From Pseudomonas_S sp047607345 (GTDB lineage: Bacteria > Pseudomonadota > Gammaproteobacteria > Xanthomonadales > Xanthomonadaceae): 20,072 bases of DNA. Both the position numbers and the translations under genes were made by a program. Below, one piece after another: positions 13,934 through 20,072 of this stretch (position 1 is its first letter; each line of letters starts with the position of its first letter). The notes under the pieces are model-generated. The model saw nothing but the letters and a program-made list of their open reading frames with translations. It had not been told where the DNA came from and ran no database searches. The stretch lies in the NCBI GenBank assembly GCA_047607345.1, contig JASGDF010000195.1:1-20072 (forward strand). The letters are read 5' to 3'.

Positions 13934-14821
13934 TCACTTGCGCGGACGGCGCCGGATCGGGATCGAGCCGAGCGGCACCGTGGCGATCTCCTGGCCACGG
14001 TCGCGGATCGGCGCGCCGGGGTCGGGTGCCCAGGCATGGGCGTAGATCACCTCCCAGCTGCTCGGCAGCCGGCCATCGGGCCGGCGCAGCGGCTCGTAGG
14101 CGCTGGCGGCGGCGGCGAAACGGCCCTTGCCGGTCAGCGTGCCGCGCCGCTCGTTCAACGCGTTGGTGGCACCCATCGCGCGCAGCTCGCGCATCAGCGC
14201 CGGCAGGTCGTCGTAGGTCAGCGTGAACAGGTCGCGGTCCAGCACCGGGTCGCGGAAACCGGACAGCATCAGCGCATCACCGAACTGTGCGATCGGGGCA
14301 AAGCGGCTGACGTGCGGGACGGCATCGACCCGCGAGAACGCCTCGCGCAGTTCGACCAGCGTGTCCGGGCCGAAGCTGGAGCACAGCAGCAGGCCGCCGG
14401 GCCTGAGCGCGCGGCGGAAGCCGGCGAACACCGCCGGCAGGTCCTCGACCCATTGCAGGCACAGGTTGGAGAAGATCACGTCGACACTGCCATCGGCCAC
14501 CGGCAGCGCGCGCGCGTCGGCGCAAACGCGCGCGAACGGCTTCCACCAGCCGGCCTGCTTCTTCGCTGCGTGCAGCATCGGCAGGGCCATGTCCAGCGCG
14601 ACCACCTGAGCCTTCGGCCAGCGCTTCTTCATCGTCGCGGTGGCATGGCCGGTGCCGGCGCCGATGTCGAGCACCACCTGCGGGGTGCGCTCGCCGAGGT
14701 AGTCGAGCGATTCGAGCAGGCGCTTGCCCACTTCGTGCTGGAGGGCGGCGGCGGCATCGTAGCTGCCGGCGGCGCGCGAGAACGCGCGGCGGACGTGGCG
14801 GGAGTCGAAGATCGGGGTCAT
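13934..14821 (-). CDS. bioC: Malonyl-ACP O-methyltransferase BioC
   Basis: 295-aa class I SAM methyltransferase. The AdoMet site motif is LDIGAGTGHAT (51-61); motifs VVALDMALPML (73-83) and FSNLCLQWVEDL follow, the latter typical of BioC. BioC methylates the free carboxyl of malonyl-ACP so that it can enter fatty acid synthesis as a primer for pimeloyl-ACP. BioH, encoded upstream in the same direction, later removes the methyl ester. A basic C-terminal tail (IPIRRRPRK) makes it longer than E. coli BioC (about 250 aa). It starts 28 bp after the SDR gene stop with no strong ribosome-binding site. Confidence 0.92.
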   Translation of the reverse strand: MTPIFDSRHVRRAFSRAAGSYDAAAALQHEVGKRLLESLDYLGERTPQVVLDIGAGTGHATATMKKRWPKAQVVALDMALPMLHAAKKQAGWWKPFARVCADARALPVADGSVDVIFSNLCLQWVEDLPAVFAGFRRALRPGGLLLCSSFGPDTLVELREAFSRVDAVPHVSRFAPIAQFGDALMLSGFRDPVLDRDLFTLTYDDLPALMRELRAMGATNALNERRGTLTGKGRFAAAASAYEPLRRPDGRLPSSWEVIYAHAWAPDPGAPIRDRGQEIATVPLGSIPIRRRPRK

Positions 14822-14849
14822 TGCCCGCGCATTATCGCGCGCGGCCGGC

Positions 14850-15632
14850 TCAGAACGTACCGGGATACGCGCCGCCGTCGATCAGCAGGTTCTGGCCGGT
14901 GATGTAGCCGGCCTGCGCGCTGCACAGGAACGCGCAGGCCTGGCCGAACTCGTCGGGATCGCCGAAGCGGCCGGCCGGGATCCGCGCCTGCGCCTGGCGG
15001 GCGACCTCGGCCTCGTCCAGCCCCTGCAGGCGCGCGCGGGCGGCGAAGGTGGTCCGCAGGCGCCCGGTGCCGAACAGGCCGGGCAGCAGGTTGTTGATGG
15101 TCACGTTGCCGGCGACGGTGCGCCGCGCCAGCCCGGCGACGAAACCGGTCAGGCCGGCGCGGGCGCCGTTGGACAGGCCGAGCACGTCGATCGGCGCCTT
15201 CACCGCGCTGGAGGTGATGTTGACGATGCGGCCGAAGCCGCGTTCCAGCATCGGGTCCACGGTGGCGCGGATCAGCTCGATCGGCGCGAGCATGTTGGCG
15301 TCGATCGCGGCCAGCCAGTCTTCGCGCCGCCAGTCGCGGAAGTCGCCCGGCGGTGGGCCGCCGGCGTTGTTGACCAGGATGTCCACCTGCGGGCAGGCCG
15401 CCAGCGCCGCGGCGCGCCCGGCCTCGGTGGCGATGTCGGCGGCGACCGTGCGGACCTCGCGCGCGCCGGGAAGCGCGCGCAGTTCGGTCGCGGCGCGCTC
15501 CAGGTCGGCGGCGTGGCGCGCGACGATCACCAGTTCGACACCCTCGGCGGCGAGCGCGCGGGCGCAGCCCAGGCCCAGGCCCTTGCTGGCGCCGCAGACC
15601 AATGCCCAGCGGCCGGCGATTCCCAGATCCAT
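14850..15632 (-). CDS. SDR-family oxidoreductase with atypical active site, within the biotin gene cluster
   Basis: 260-aa short-chain dehydrogenase/reductase fold. The dinucleotide motif CGASKGLG (13-20), NNAG (88-91), the catalytic-type serine in NITSS (138-142) and LPGLFGTG after strand six are present, with IDGGAYPGTF near the end. The expected YxxxK pair is replaced: aligning by the following Ala-rich helix, S154 and R158 of LSNGAR stand at those places. Such SxxxR members form a recognised divergent SDR group, so it may be an active enzyme with different chemistry or a non-catalytic one. It is encoded between bioH and bioC with GAGG 8 nt before the ATG. Xanthomonad biotin clusters often hold such a gene, but no biotin role can be shown here. 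Confidence 0.88.
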   Translation of the reverse strand: MDLGIAGRWALVCGASKGLGLGCARALAAEGVELVIVARHAADLERAATELRALPGAREVRTVAADIATEAGRAAALAACPQVDILVNNAGGPPPGDFRDWRREDWLAAIDANMLAPIELIRATVDPMLERGFGRIVNITSSAVKAPIDVLGLSNGARAGLTGFVAGLARRTVAGNVTINNLLPGLFGTGRLRTTFAARARLQGLDEAEVARQAQARIPAGRFGDPDEFGQACAFLCSAQAGYITGQNLLIDGGAYPGTF

Positions 15633-15684
15633 GGCGAGGTCCTCGTGGAAGAAAGGCTGAATTATGAAAGGACCGGCATTGTTG

Positions 15685-15746
15685 TGGGAGGGACTTCAGT
15701 CCCGATGCTTTCCGGCAAGGCCTCGTCGGGACTGAAGTCCCTCCCA
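15685..15746. repeat. Inverted repeat with perfect 21-bp arms (bioH-SDR gap)
   Basis: Arms 15685-15705 and 15726-15746 are exact reverse complements around a 20-bp loop. The arms match those of the element at 16548-16617 and the loops are also similar, so both belong to one dispersed palindromic family of the kind frequent in xanthomonad intergenic regions. In RNA it would form a long stem between bioH and the SDR cistron. Confidence 0.9.
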
Positions 15747-15751
15747 TAGGA

Positions 15752-16513
15752 TCAGGCCAGGTCCGCGAGGAACGCCCGCAGCGCCGCGGCGACCTGGTCG
15801 GCGTGGCCGAGGAACGGGGCATGGCCGCCGCCGGCGATCGTGATCGCGCGTGAATCCGGCGCCAGCGTCGCGGCGGCCTGGATGCCGCGTGCCGGCACCA
15901 GCCGGTCACGCTGGCCGGCGATCCACAGGCTCGGCCGGCGCAGGCCGGGCAAGGCGCGGCGCAGGTCGCTGCGCTCGAGCAGGTGCAGGCCTTCCTGCAA
16001 CGCGCGCGGGGCCGGTTCGCCGCGCGCGACCAGCAGCTCCTTCAACGTGCGCAGCTCGGCGCGGCCGTGCTCGGAGCCGAGTGTGTCCAGCGCGAGGAAG
16101 CGTTCCAGCGTGCCGCGATAGTCCTGCGCCAGGTCGCGGCCGAACTGCTCGAACACGCTCGGCTCGACCGCATCCGGCCAGTCCGGGCCGCGCACGAAGC
16201 GCGGCGTCGCCGCGAGCATCGCCAGGCCCTTCACCTGCGGCAGCGTGGCCGCCGCATGCAGCGCGACCAGCCCGCCCAGCGACCAGCCCAGCCAGGCTGC
16301 CGGCGGCGTCGCCGCGGCGATGGCGTGGACCACGAACGGCAGCGACAGCGCGGTGGCGTCGTCGCGGCTGTGGCCGTGGCCGGGCAGGTCCACCAGGTGC
16401 AGCTCGAAGTGCGGGGCGAGCCGCTCGACCAGCGGCGCGAACACCCCGCCGTGCAGCGCCCAGCCGTGGATCAGGACCAGTGCCGGCCCCTGGCCGAGGG
16501 TTTCGATGTGCAT
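15752..16513 (-). CDS. bioH: Pimeloyl-ACP methyl ester esterase BioH
   Basis: 253-aa alpha/beta-hydrolase. It opens MHIETLGQGPALVLIHGWAL, as BioH proteins do, and has the nucleophile elbow GWSLGG (S78), acid residue D203 in GQRDRLVP and H231 in GGGHAPF. It cleaves the methyl ester of pimeloyl-ACP made by the BioC route, ending chain extension and freeing the substrate of BioF. The ATG at 16513 matches the family start. An in-frame TTG at 16540, preceded by AAGGA, would add nine residues and cannot be excluded. Palindromic repeats lie on both sides of the gene. Confidence 0.92.
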   Translation of the reverse strand: MHIETLGQGPALVLIHGWALHGGVFAPLVERLAPHFELHLVDLPGHGHSRDDATALSLPFVVHAIAAATPPAAWLGWSLGGLVALHAAATLPQVKGLAMLAATPRFVRGPDWPDAVEPSVFEQFGRDLAQDYRGTLERFLALDTLGSEHGRAELRTLKELLVARGEPAPRALQEGLHLLERSDLRRALPGLRRPSLWIAGQRDRLVPARGIQAAATLAPDSRAITIAGGGHAPFLGHADQVAAALRAFLADLA

Positions 16514-16547
16514 CTGCGCTTGTTCCAGGTAAAGTCTCAAGGAGTCC

Positions 16548-16617
16548 TTGTGGGAGGGACTTCAGTCCCGACGCTTTTGCTTGCAAAGCTCCGTCGGGAC
16601 TGAAGTCCCTCCCACAA
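16548..16617. repeat. Inverted repeat with perfect 26-bp arms (bioF-bioH gap)
   Basis: Arms 16548-16573 and 16592-16617 are exact reverse complements around an 18-bp loop. The inner 21 bp of the arms equal those of the element at 15685-15746. It lies just upstream of bioH, very near its ribosome-binding site, so a stem in the mRNA could affect bioH expression. Confidence 0.92.
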
Positions 16618-16645
16618 ATACCTGCTCAATGAGGGGATGGGAATT

Positions 16646-17854
16646 TCAATCGAACAATGCCACCCCGTGCTGCTGCCGGACCCGCTCGCGCGCCTGTGCG
16701 ACGGCCTCGACCAGCGCCTCGACCTGCTGTGGCGTGTGCAGCGCCGACAGGGTGATGCGCAGCCGCGCCTTGCCCTCGGGCACCGTCGGCGGGCGGATCG
16801 CGCCGACCAGGAAGCCGGCGTCCTCGAGCGCGGCGGCCATCGCCATCGTGACCGATTCGTCGCCGCACAGCAGCGGCTGGATCGGGGTGTCCGAGGCCAT
16901 CGGCTCCAGGCCGTGGCGGCGCGCGCCTTCGCGGAACGTGGCGATCAGCGCCGCCAGCTTCTCGCGGCGCCAGTCATCGCGGCGCGCCAGCCGGACCGCG
17001 GCCAGCGAGGCAGCGGCCTGCGCCGGCGGCAGCGCGGTGGTGTAGATGTAGGGCCGCGCGGTTTCGGCCAGGTGCCGCACCAGGGTTTCCTCGCCGACCA
17101 CCAGCGCGCCATGGCCGCCCAGCGCCTTGCCGAGCGTGACCAGTTGCAGCGGCACCTCCTGCACGCCGAGGCCGGCCGCGGCGACGCAGCCGCGCCCGTG
17201 TGGGCCGAGCACGCCGACGCCGTGCGCGTCGTCGACGTAGAACAGCGCCTGCTGCATGCGTGCCACCCCGCTCAGCGCGCGCAGCGGGGCGATATCGCCG
17301 TCCATGCTGAACACGCCGTCGCTGGCCAGCATCGCCGCGCCGTCGGCGGCGCCCTTGAGCTGGCGCATCGCGCCCTCGGCGTCCAGGTGCGGGTAGCGAC
17401 GCAGGCGCGCGCCGGCCAGGCGGGTGGCGTCGAGCAGGCTGGCGTGGTTGAGCCGGTCCTGCACGCATACGTCGTCGTCCTCGCTCAGCAATGCCTGCTG
17501 CACTGCCAGGTTGGCGATGAAACCGCTGCCGAACAGCAGCGCGCGCGGGTAGCCGAGCCAGTCGGCGACCTCGCGTTCCAGCGCCTCGTGCAGCGCGTGG
17601 TGGCCGCAGATCAGGTGCGAGGCAGTGGCGCCGGCGCCTTCGCGCGCGGCCGCGTCCTGCAATGCGGCCACCACCTCGAACTGCTGCGCCAGCCCGAGGT
17701 AGTCGTTGGAGCAGAAGCCGGTCAGCCAGCGGCCGTCGATCTCCAGGCGCACGCCGTCGCGGCGGGCGACCGTGCGGCGCGTGCGCACCCGCGCCTGCGC
17801 GGTGCGCAGCTTGCGCATCGCCTGGATGCGCTCGTGCAGGTCGGGTCTGGGCAT
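16646..17854 (-). CDS. bioF: 8-amino-7-oxononanoate synthase BioF
   Basis: 402-aa PLP enzyme of the alpha-oxoamine synthase family. Visible are FCSNDYLGLA (47-56), the HLICGHHALHEALE segment (80-93), VDDAHGVGVLG (207-217) with D209 and H211 contacting PLP, and TLGKALGGHGA with the PLP-binding lysine K243. It condenses pimeloyl-ACP with alanine to give 8-amino-7-oxononanoate, the first step of ring assembly. The ATG at 17854 gives the usual length and N-terminus (MPRPDLHERI); an upstream in-frame ATG at 17962 would translate the palindromic repeat and is rejected. Its neighbours bioB and bioH have the same direction. Confidence 0.94.
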   Translation of the reverse strand: MPRPDLHERIQAMRKLRTAQARVRTRRTVARRDGVRLEIDGRWLTGFCSNDYLGLAQQFEVVAALQDAAAREGAGATASHLICGHHALHEALEREVADWLGYPRALLFGSGFIANLAVQQALLSEDDDVCVQDRLNHASLLDATRLAGARLRRYPHLDAEGAMRQLKGAADGAAMLASDGVFSMDGDIAPLRALSGVARMQQALFYVDDAHGVGVLGPHGRGCVAAAGLGVQEVPLQLVTLGKALGGHGALVVGEETLVRHLAETARPYIYTTALPPAQAAASLAAVRLARRDDWRREKLAALIATFREGARRHGLEPMASDTPIQPLLCGDESVTMAMAAALEDAGFLVGAIRPPTVPEGKARLRITLSALHTPQQVEALVEAVAQARERVRQQHGVALFD

Positions 17855-17905
17855 AGGCGTGCGCGTGCGGGGGCGGTGGGCGGTCCGTCGTGCATGAAAG
17901 CCATA

Positions 17906-17990
17906 CCGTCGTCCCCGCGAAGGCGGGGATCCAGTGCCTTGTGCCCTGTCGGGGAGAGGCACTGGGTCCCCGCTTTCGCGGGGACGACGG
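17906..17990. repeat. Long REP-like inverted repeat (bioB-bioF gap)
   Basis: Arms 17906-17939 and 17957-17990 are reverse complements with two mismatches in 34 positions. Each arm itself holds a CCCCGC/GCGGGG hairpin, the layout of a REP pair (BIME-like), and the GTCGTCCCCGCG head is typical of REPs in this bacterial group. It sits in the 190-bp bioB-bioF gap and would fold strongly in the transcript. Sequence is unrelated to the repeats near bioH. Confidence 0.9.
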
Positions 17991-18044
17991 ATCGTGGCGT
18001 CTTCCGCGCGAAGGTACCCTAGGTTAACCGTTCGCCGGCACCGT

Positions 18045-19079
18045 TCAGGCGGCGTGCTGGCGTTCGGCCGGGCAGGTGATGTCGGCGTGCACCGTGCCGG
18101 GGTGGTCGTGGTGGTCCGCGTCGACGCTGACCTGCATCGGGCGCAGGCCCAGGCGCGCGAACAGCGCCAGGTCGCGCTCGGTGTCCGGGTTGCCGGTGGT
18201 CAGCAGCTTCTCGCCGTAGAAGATCGAGTTGGCGCCGGCCAGGAAGCACAGCGCCTGCAACTCGTCGCTCATCGCCTCACGACCGGCCGACAGCCGCACC
18301 ATCGAGGCGGGCATCGCGATGCGCGCGACCGCGATCATCCGCACGAACTCGAACGGGTCCAGCTCGGTGGTGCCGTGCAGCGGCGTGCCGGCGACCTGCA
18401 CCAGCCGGTTGATCGGCACCGAGTCCGGATGCGCCGGCAGGTTGGCCAGCGCCAGCAGCAGGCCGACCCGATGGTCGCGGGTCTCGCCCATGCCGACGAT
18501 GCCGCCGCAGCAGGTCTTCAGGCCGGCTTCGCGCACGTGTCCGAGCGTGTCCAGGCGGTCCTGGTACTGGCGGGTGTGGATGATCGAGTCGTAGAAGTCC
18601 GGCGAGGTGTCGAGGTTGTGGTTGTAGTAGTCCAGGCCGGCGTCCTTGAGTGCCTGCGCCTGCTCGCCGCTGAGCATGCCCAGCGTGGCGCAGGTCTCCA
18701 GGCCCAGCGACTTCACCTCGGCGATCATCGCCGCGACCTTGGGGATGTCGCGGTCCTTCGGCGAGCGCCAGGCCGCGCCCATGCAGAAGCGCGAGGCGCC
18801 GGCCGCCTTGGCCTGGCGGGCCTTGGCGACCACCGCGTCGGTATCCATCAACTTCTGCGCGTTCACGCCGGTGGCGTAGCGCTGCGCCTGCGGGCAGTAG
18901 GCGCAGTCCTCCGGGCAGCCGCCGGTCTTGACCGACAACAGCGTCGAAACCTGGACCTCGGACGGATCGAAGTGCGCGCGGTGCACCGCGGCGGCGCGGA
19001 ACAGCAGCTCGGTCAGCGGCAGGTCGAACAGCGCATGCAGCTCCTGGGCTTGCCAGTCGTGGCGGATGACAGCGGACAT
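18045..19079 (-). CDS. bioB: Biotin synthase BioB
   Basis: 344-aa radical-SAM enzyme. GGCPEDCAYCPQ supplies the C55, C59 and C62 ligands of the 4Fe-4S cluster, and further motifs include FCMGAAWRSP, YNHNLDTSP, GIVGMGET and FLAGANSIFYGEKLLTT. It inserts sulfur between C6 and C9 of dethiobiotin, the final step of the pathway. The length is near the family norm, and the C-terminus is His/Asp-rich (DADHHDHPG). The gene is first in the leftward biotin series and divergent from comF, 44 bp away. Confidence 0.96.
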   Translation of the reverse strand: MSAVIRHDWQAQELHALFDLPLTELLFRAAAVHRAHFDPSEVQVSTLLSVKTGGCPEDCAYCPQAQRYATGVNAQKLMDTDAVVAKARQAKAAGASRFCMGAAWRSPKDRDIPKVAAMIAEVKSLGLETCATLGMLSGEQAQALKDAGLDYYNHNLDTSPDFYDSIIHTRQYQDRLDTLGHVREAGLKTCCGGIVGMGETRDHRVGLLLALANLPAHPDSVPINRLVQVAGTPLHGTTELDPFEFVRMIAVARIAMPASMVRLSAGREAMSDELQALCFLAGANSIFYGEKLLTTGNPDTERDLALFARLGLRPMQVSVDADHHDHPGTVHADITCPAERQHAA

Positions 19080-19116
19080 CGGGATTTCCTGACAGAAGGC
19101 GGCTCGGAAGCGCGGC

Positions 19117-19146
19117 AGTCTGGATGGGGGTGGGGAAGACTGTCAA
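19117..19146 (-). promoter_or_regulatory. Candidate bioB promoter in the comF-bioB divergent region
   Basis: On the minus strand a perfect TTGACA (19141-19146) is followed after 18 bp by CAGACT (19117-19122), a weak -10, about 38 bp upstream of the bioB start. No clear BirA-type operator was recognised. The site overlaps the 5' end of comF if that gene starts at 19124. Confidence 0.35.
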
Positions 19147-19858
19147 CCTGATGGAGGTCCATGTGGTTTACGGATGGGGCGCGCATCGGCTCGCGGCGCT
19201 GCTGCCGACGCATTGCCTGGTTTGCGGCGAGGCTGGGGTTGCCGGGCGCGACGCCTGCCTGGCCTGCCTGGCTGCGCTGCCGTGGCTGCGGGAGGCCTGC
19301 CCACGCTGCGCGTTGCCGCTGGGAGCGGCCGAGCGGGGCCAGGTCGCTTGCGGTGCCTGCCAGCGTCGGCCGCCGCCGCTGGATGCCGTGATCGCCGCGT
19401 TCGCCTACGGCTGGCCGGTCGATGGTCTGCTGCGGCGCTTCAAGTTCCACCAGGACCTGGCGGCCGGCCGCCTGCTGGGGCAACTGCTGGCCGAGCGCTG
19501 CCGCCAGGCGCCGCGTCCGCAGGCGCTGGTGCCGCTGAGCCTGCACATCGCGCGGCTGCGCCAGCGTGGCTACGACCAAGCCCTGGAACTGGCGCGGCCG
19601 CTGGCGCGCGTGCTCGGCCTGCCGTGCCTGCCCGCGCTGAGGCGTATCCGGGCCACGCGGCCGCAGTCGGAACTGGACGCCCGCCAGCGCGTGCGCAATC
19701 TGCGCGGTGCCTTCGCGGTGGGCATCGCGTTGCCGGCGCACGTCGCGCTGGTCGACGACGTGATGACCACCGGCGCGAGCCTGCACGCGGCGGCGCATGC
19801 GTTGCGCAAGGCCGGCGTGCAGCGCGTGGATGCCTGGGTCTGCGCGCGGGTGCCGTGA
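19124..19858 (+). CDS. comF: ComF family protein (phosphoribosyltransferase fold)
   Basis: 244-aa ComF-type protein. The N-terminal part holds a double zinc-ribbon pattern (C31/C34, C45/C48, C59/C62, C76/C79), and the C-terminal part a type I phosphoribosyltransferase domain with PRPP-loop motif VDDVMTTGAS (210-219). VPLSLHIARLRQRGYDQALELARPL is the usual ComF central signature (first part near 136-150). It is linked to DNA uptake and transformation in Haemophilus and Bacillus relatives. The ATG at 19124 keeps the short VN-containing leader seen in relatives; the ATG at 19151 is also possible. Divergent from bioB and convergent with ubiA, a common xanthomonad order. Confidence 0.9.
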   Translation: MGVGKTVNLMEVHVVYGWGAHRLAALLPTHCLVCGEAGVAGRDACLACLAALPWLREACPRCALPLGAAERGQVACGACQRRPPPLDAVIAAFAYGWPVDGLLRRFKFHQDLAAGRLLGQLLAERCRQAPRPQALVPLSLHIARLRQRGYDQALELARPLARVLGLPCLPALRRIRATRPQSELDARQRVRNLRGAFAVGIALPAHVALVDDVMTTGASLHAAAHALRKAGVQRVDAWVCARVP

Positions 19859-19873
19859 GCGTGGCGACGGCCC

Positions 19874-19899
19874 CGTAGCGCCGAGCTTGCTCGGCGGGG
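19874..19899. repeat. Short palindromic repeat between comF and ubiA
   Basis: GCCGAGC (19880-19886), TT, GCTCGGC (19889-19895) make a perfect 7-bp-arm palindrome preceded by GTAGC and followed by GGGG. It resembles GTAG-headed REP elements known from Stenotrophomonas and relatives. It lies between the convergent comF and ubiA genes where it might end both transcripts, but there is no T-run. Confidence 0.6.
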
Positions 19900-19903
19900 G
19901 ACT

Positions 19904-20072
19904 GCCCGGCGAAGCCACCGCCGCGCCGACCCAGTTGTTGTGCAGGAACGCGCGGAAGCAGGGGCCGCGCTCGCGCCGCCGGGCGATCACGAACTCGTAG
20001 GCAACCAGCAAGGCGGCGGCCAGCAGGCCGAGCCAGTAGAGCCCGCCGAGCTGCTGGCGCTGGCCGACCACC
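19904..20072 (-). CDS. ubiA: 4-hydroxybenzoate octaprenyltransferase UbiA, C-terminal part (partial, altered tail)
   Basis: Only the end of the gene is in the window. The minus-strand translation GQRQQLGGLYWLGLLAAALL, a final membrane helix, RRRERGPCFRAFLHNNWVGAAV is the typical UbiA C-terminus (compare the NNNYVG region of E. coli UbiA). UbiA prenylates 4-hydroxybenzoate in the membrane for ubiquinone synthesis. The family normally ends about 10-14 residues after this point with another hydrophobic stretch and a stop. Here the frame changes to Pro/Ser-rich sequence over the palindromic repeat and stays open on the minus strand to 19013, antisense through comF. A small indel is suggested because TTCGCCGG (minus strand, 19906-19913) could encode the expected FAG in another frame. 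The feature ends where recognisable homology ends. Confidence 0.75.

Noticed and set aside
17855..17962. Longer BioF starting at 17962
   Set aside because: The extra 36 residues would be translated from the REP-like palindrome and lack any likeness to BioF; the ATG at 17854 gives the family N-terminus.
16637..18022. Long plus-strand open frame of about 460 codons opposite bioF
   Set aside because: It is antisense to a clear bioF with all PLP motifs, is rich in Arg/Ala/Gln as expected of a GC-rich shadow frame, and continues into the palindromic repeat.
17934..19151. Long plus-strand open frame of about 405 codons opposite bioB
   Set aside because: It is antisense to bioB, which has the complete radical-SAM cysteine motif; composition is typical of a shadow frame and no domain is recognisable.

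Overview
The window is GC-rich DNA from a gammaproteobacterium, most likely a Xanthomonadaceae/Lysobacteraceae member (Lysobacter- or Luteimonas-like). This rests on the biotin gene order bioB-bioF-bioH-SDR-bioC followed by an LpxO-type hydroxylase, the divergent comF next to ubiA, and intergenic palindromic repeats of the kind common in that family. The genus call is an inference.

Region 1 (1-2361) is sulfur metabolism. A PLP cysteine desulfurase, cut by the left edge, is followed by a cysteine-synthase-like PLP enzyme. The desulfurase frame stays open upstream of its catalytic domain with Ala/Pro-rich sequence. This suggests the cargo type of family 2A encapsulin nanocompartments rather than an ordinary SufS.

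Region 2 (about 2414-12832) looks accessory. Its left end carries a decayed copy of the 3' end of the lpxO-like gene joined to a copy of the first codons of the GH39 gene; its right end is the intact lpxO-like gene. Inside are a small SnoaL/NTF2-like protein, an exported GH39 glycosidase, and a self-contained iron/siderophore import module. The module comprises a FecI-type sigma factor (with a Fur-box-like promoter), a FecR-type anti-sigma factor, a TonB-dependent receptor with an N-terminal STN signalling domain, an RhtX/FptX-like MFS importer, an unknown 141-aa protein, a 32-codon Cys-containing coupled ORF, and TonB, ExbB and ExbD. From the receptor to exbD the genes overlap or nearly touch. 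No siderophore biosynthesis genes are visible, so uptake of foreign siderophores is plausible.

Region 3 (12833-19079, all minus strand) is the biotin block: bioB, bioF, bioH, an SDR lacking the usual Tyr/Lys pair, and bioC, then an LpxO-like Fe(II)/2-oxoglutarate hydroxylase. BioC and BioH start and release the pimeloyl-ACP precursor, and BioF and BioB perform the first and last steps of ring assembly; bioA and bioD are not in the window. Three of the gaps within the bio genes (bioB-bioF, bioF-bioH, bioH-SDR) hold long inverted repeats, and the bioC-lpxO gap holds a tandem repeat with a terminator-like hairpin.

Region 4 (19124-20072) has comF on the plus strand, convergent with the 3' end of ubiA, which is cut by the right edge. 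The normal UbiA C-terminal tail appears lost next to a palindromic repeat, leaving a frame that stays open antisense through comF.

No tRNA, rRNA, CRISPR array, transposase, integrase or replication origin was seen.
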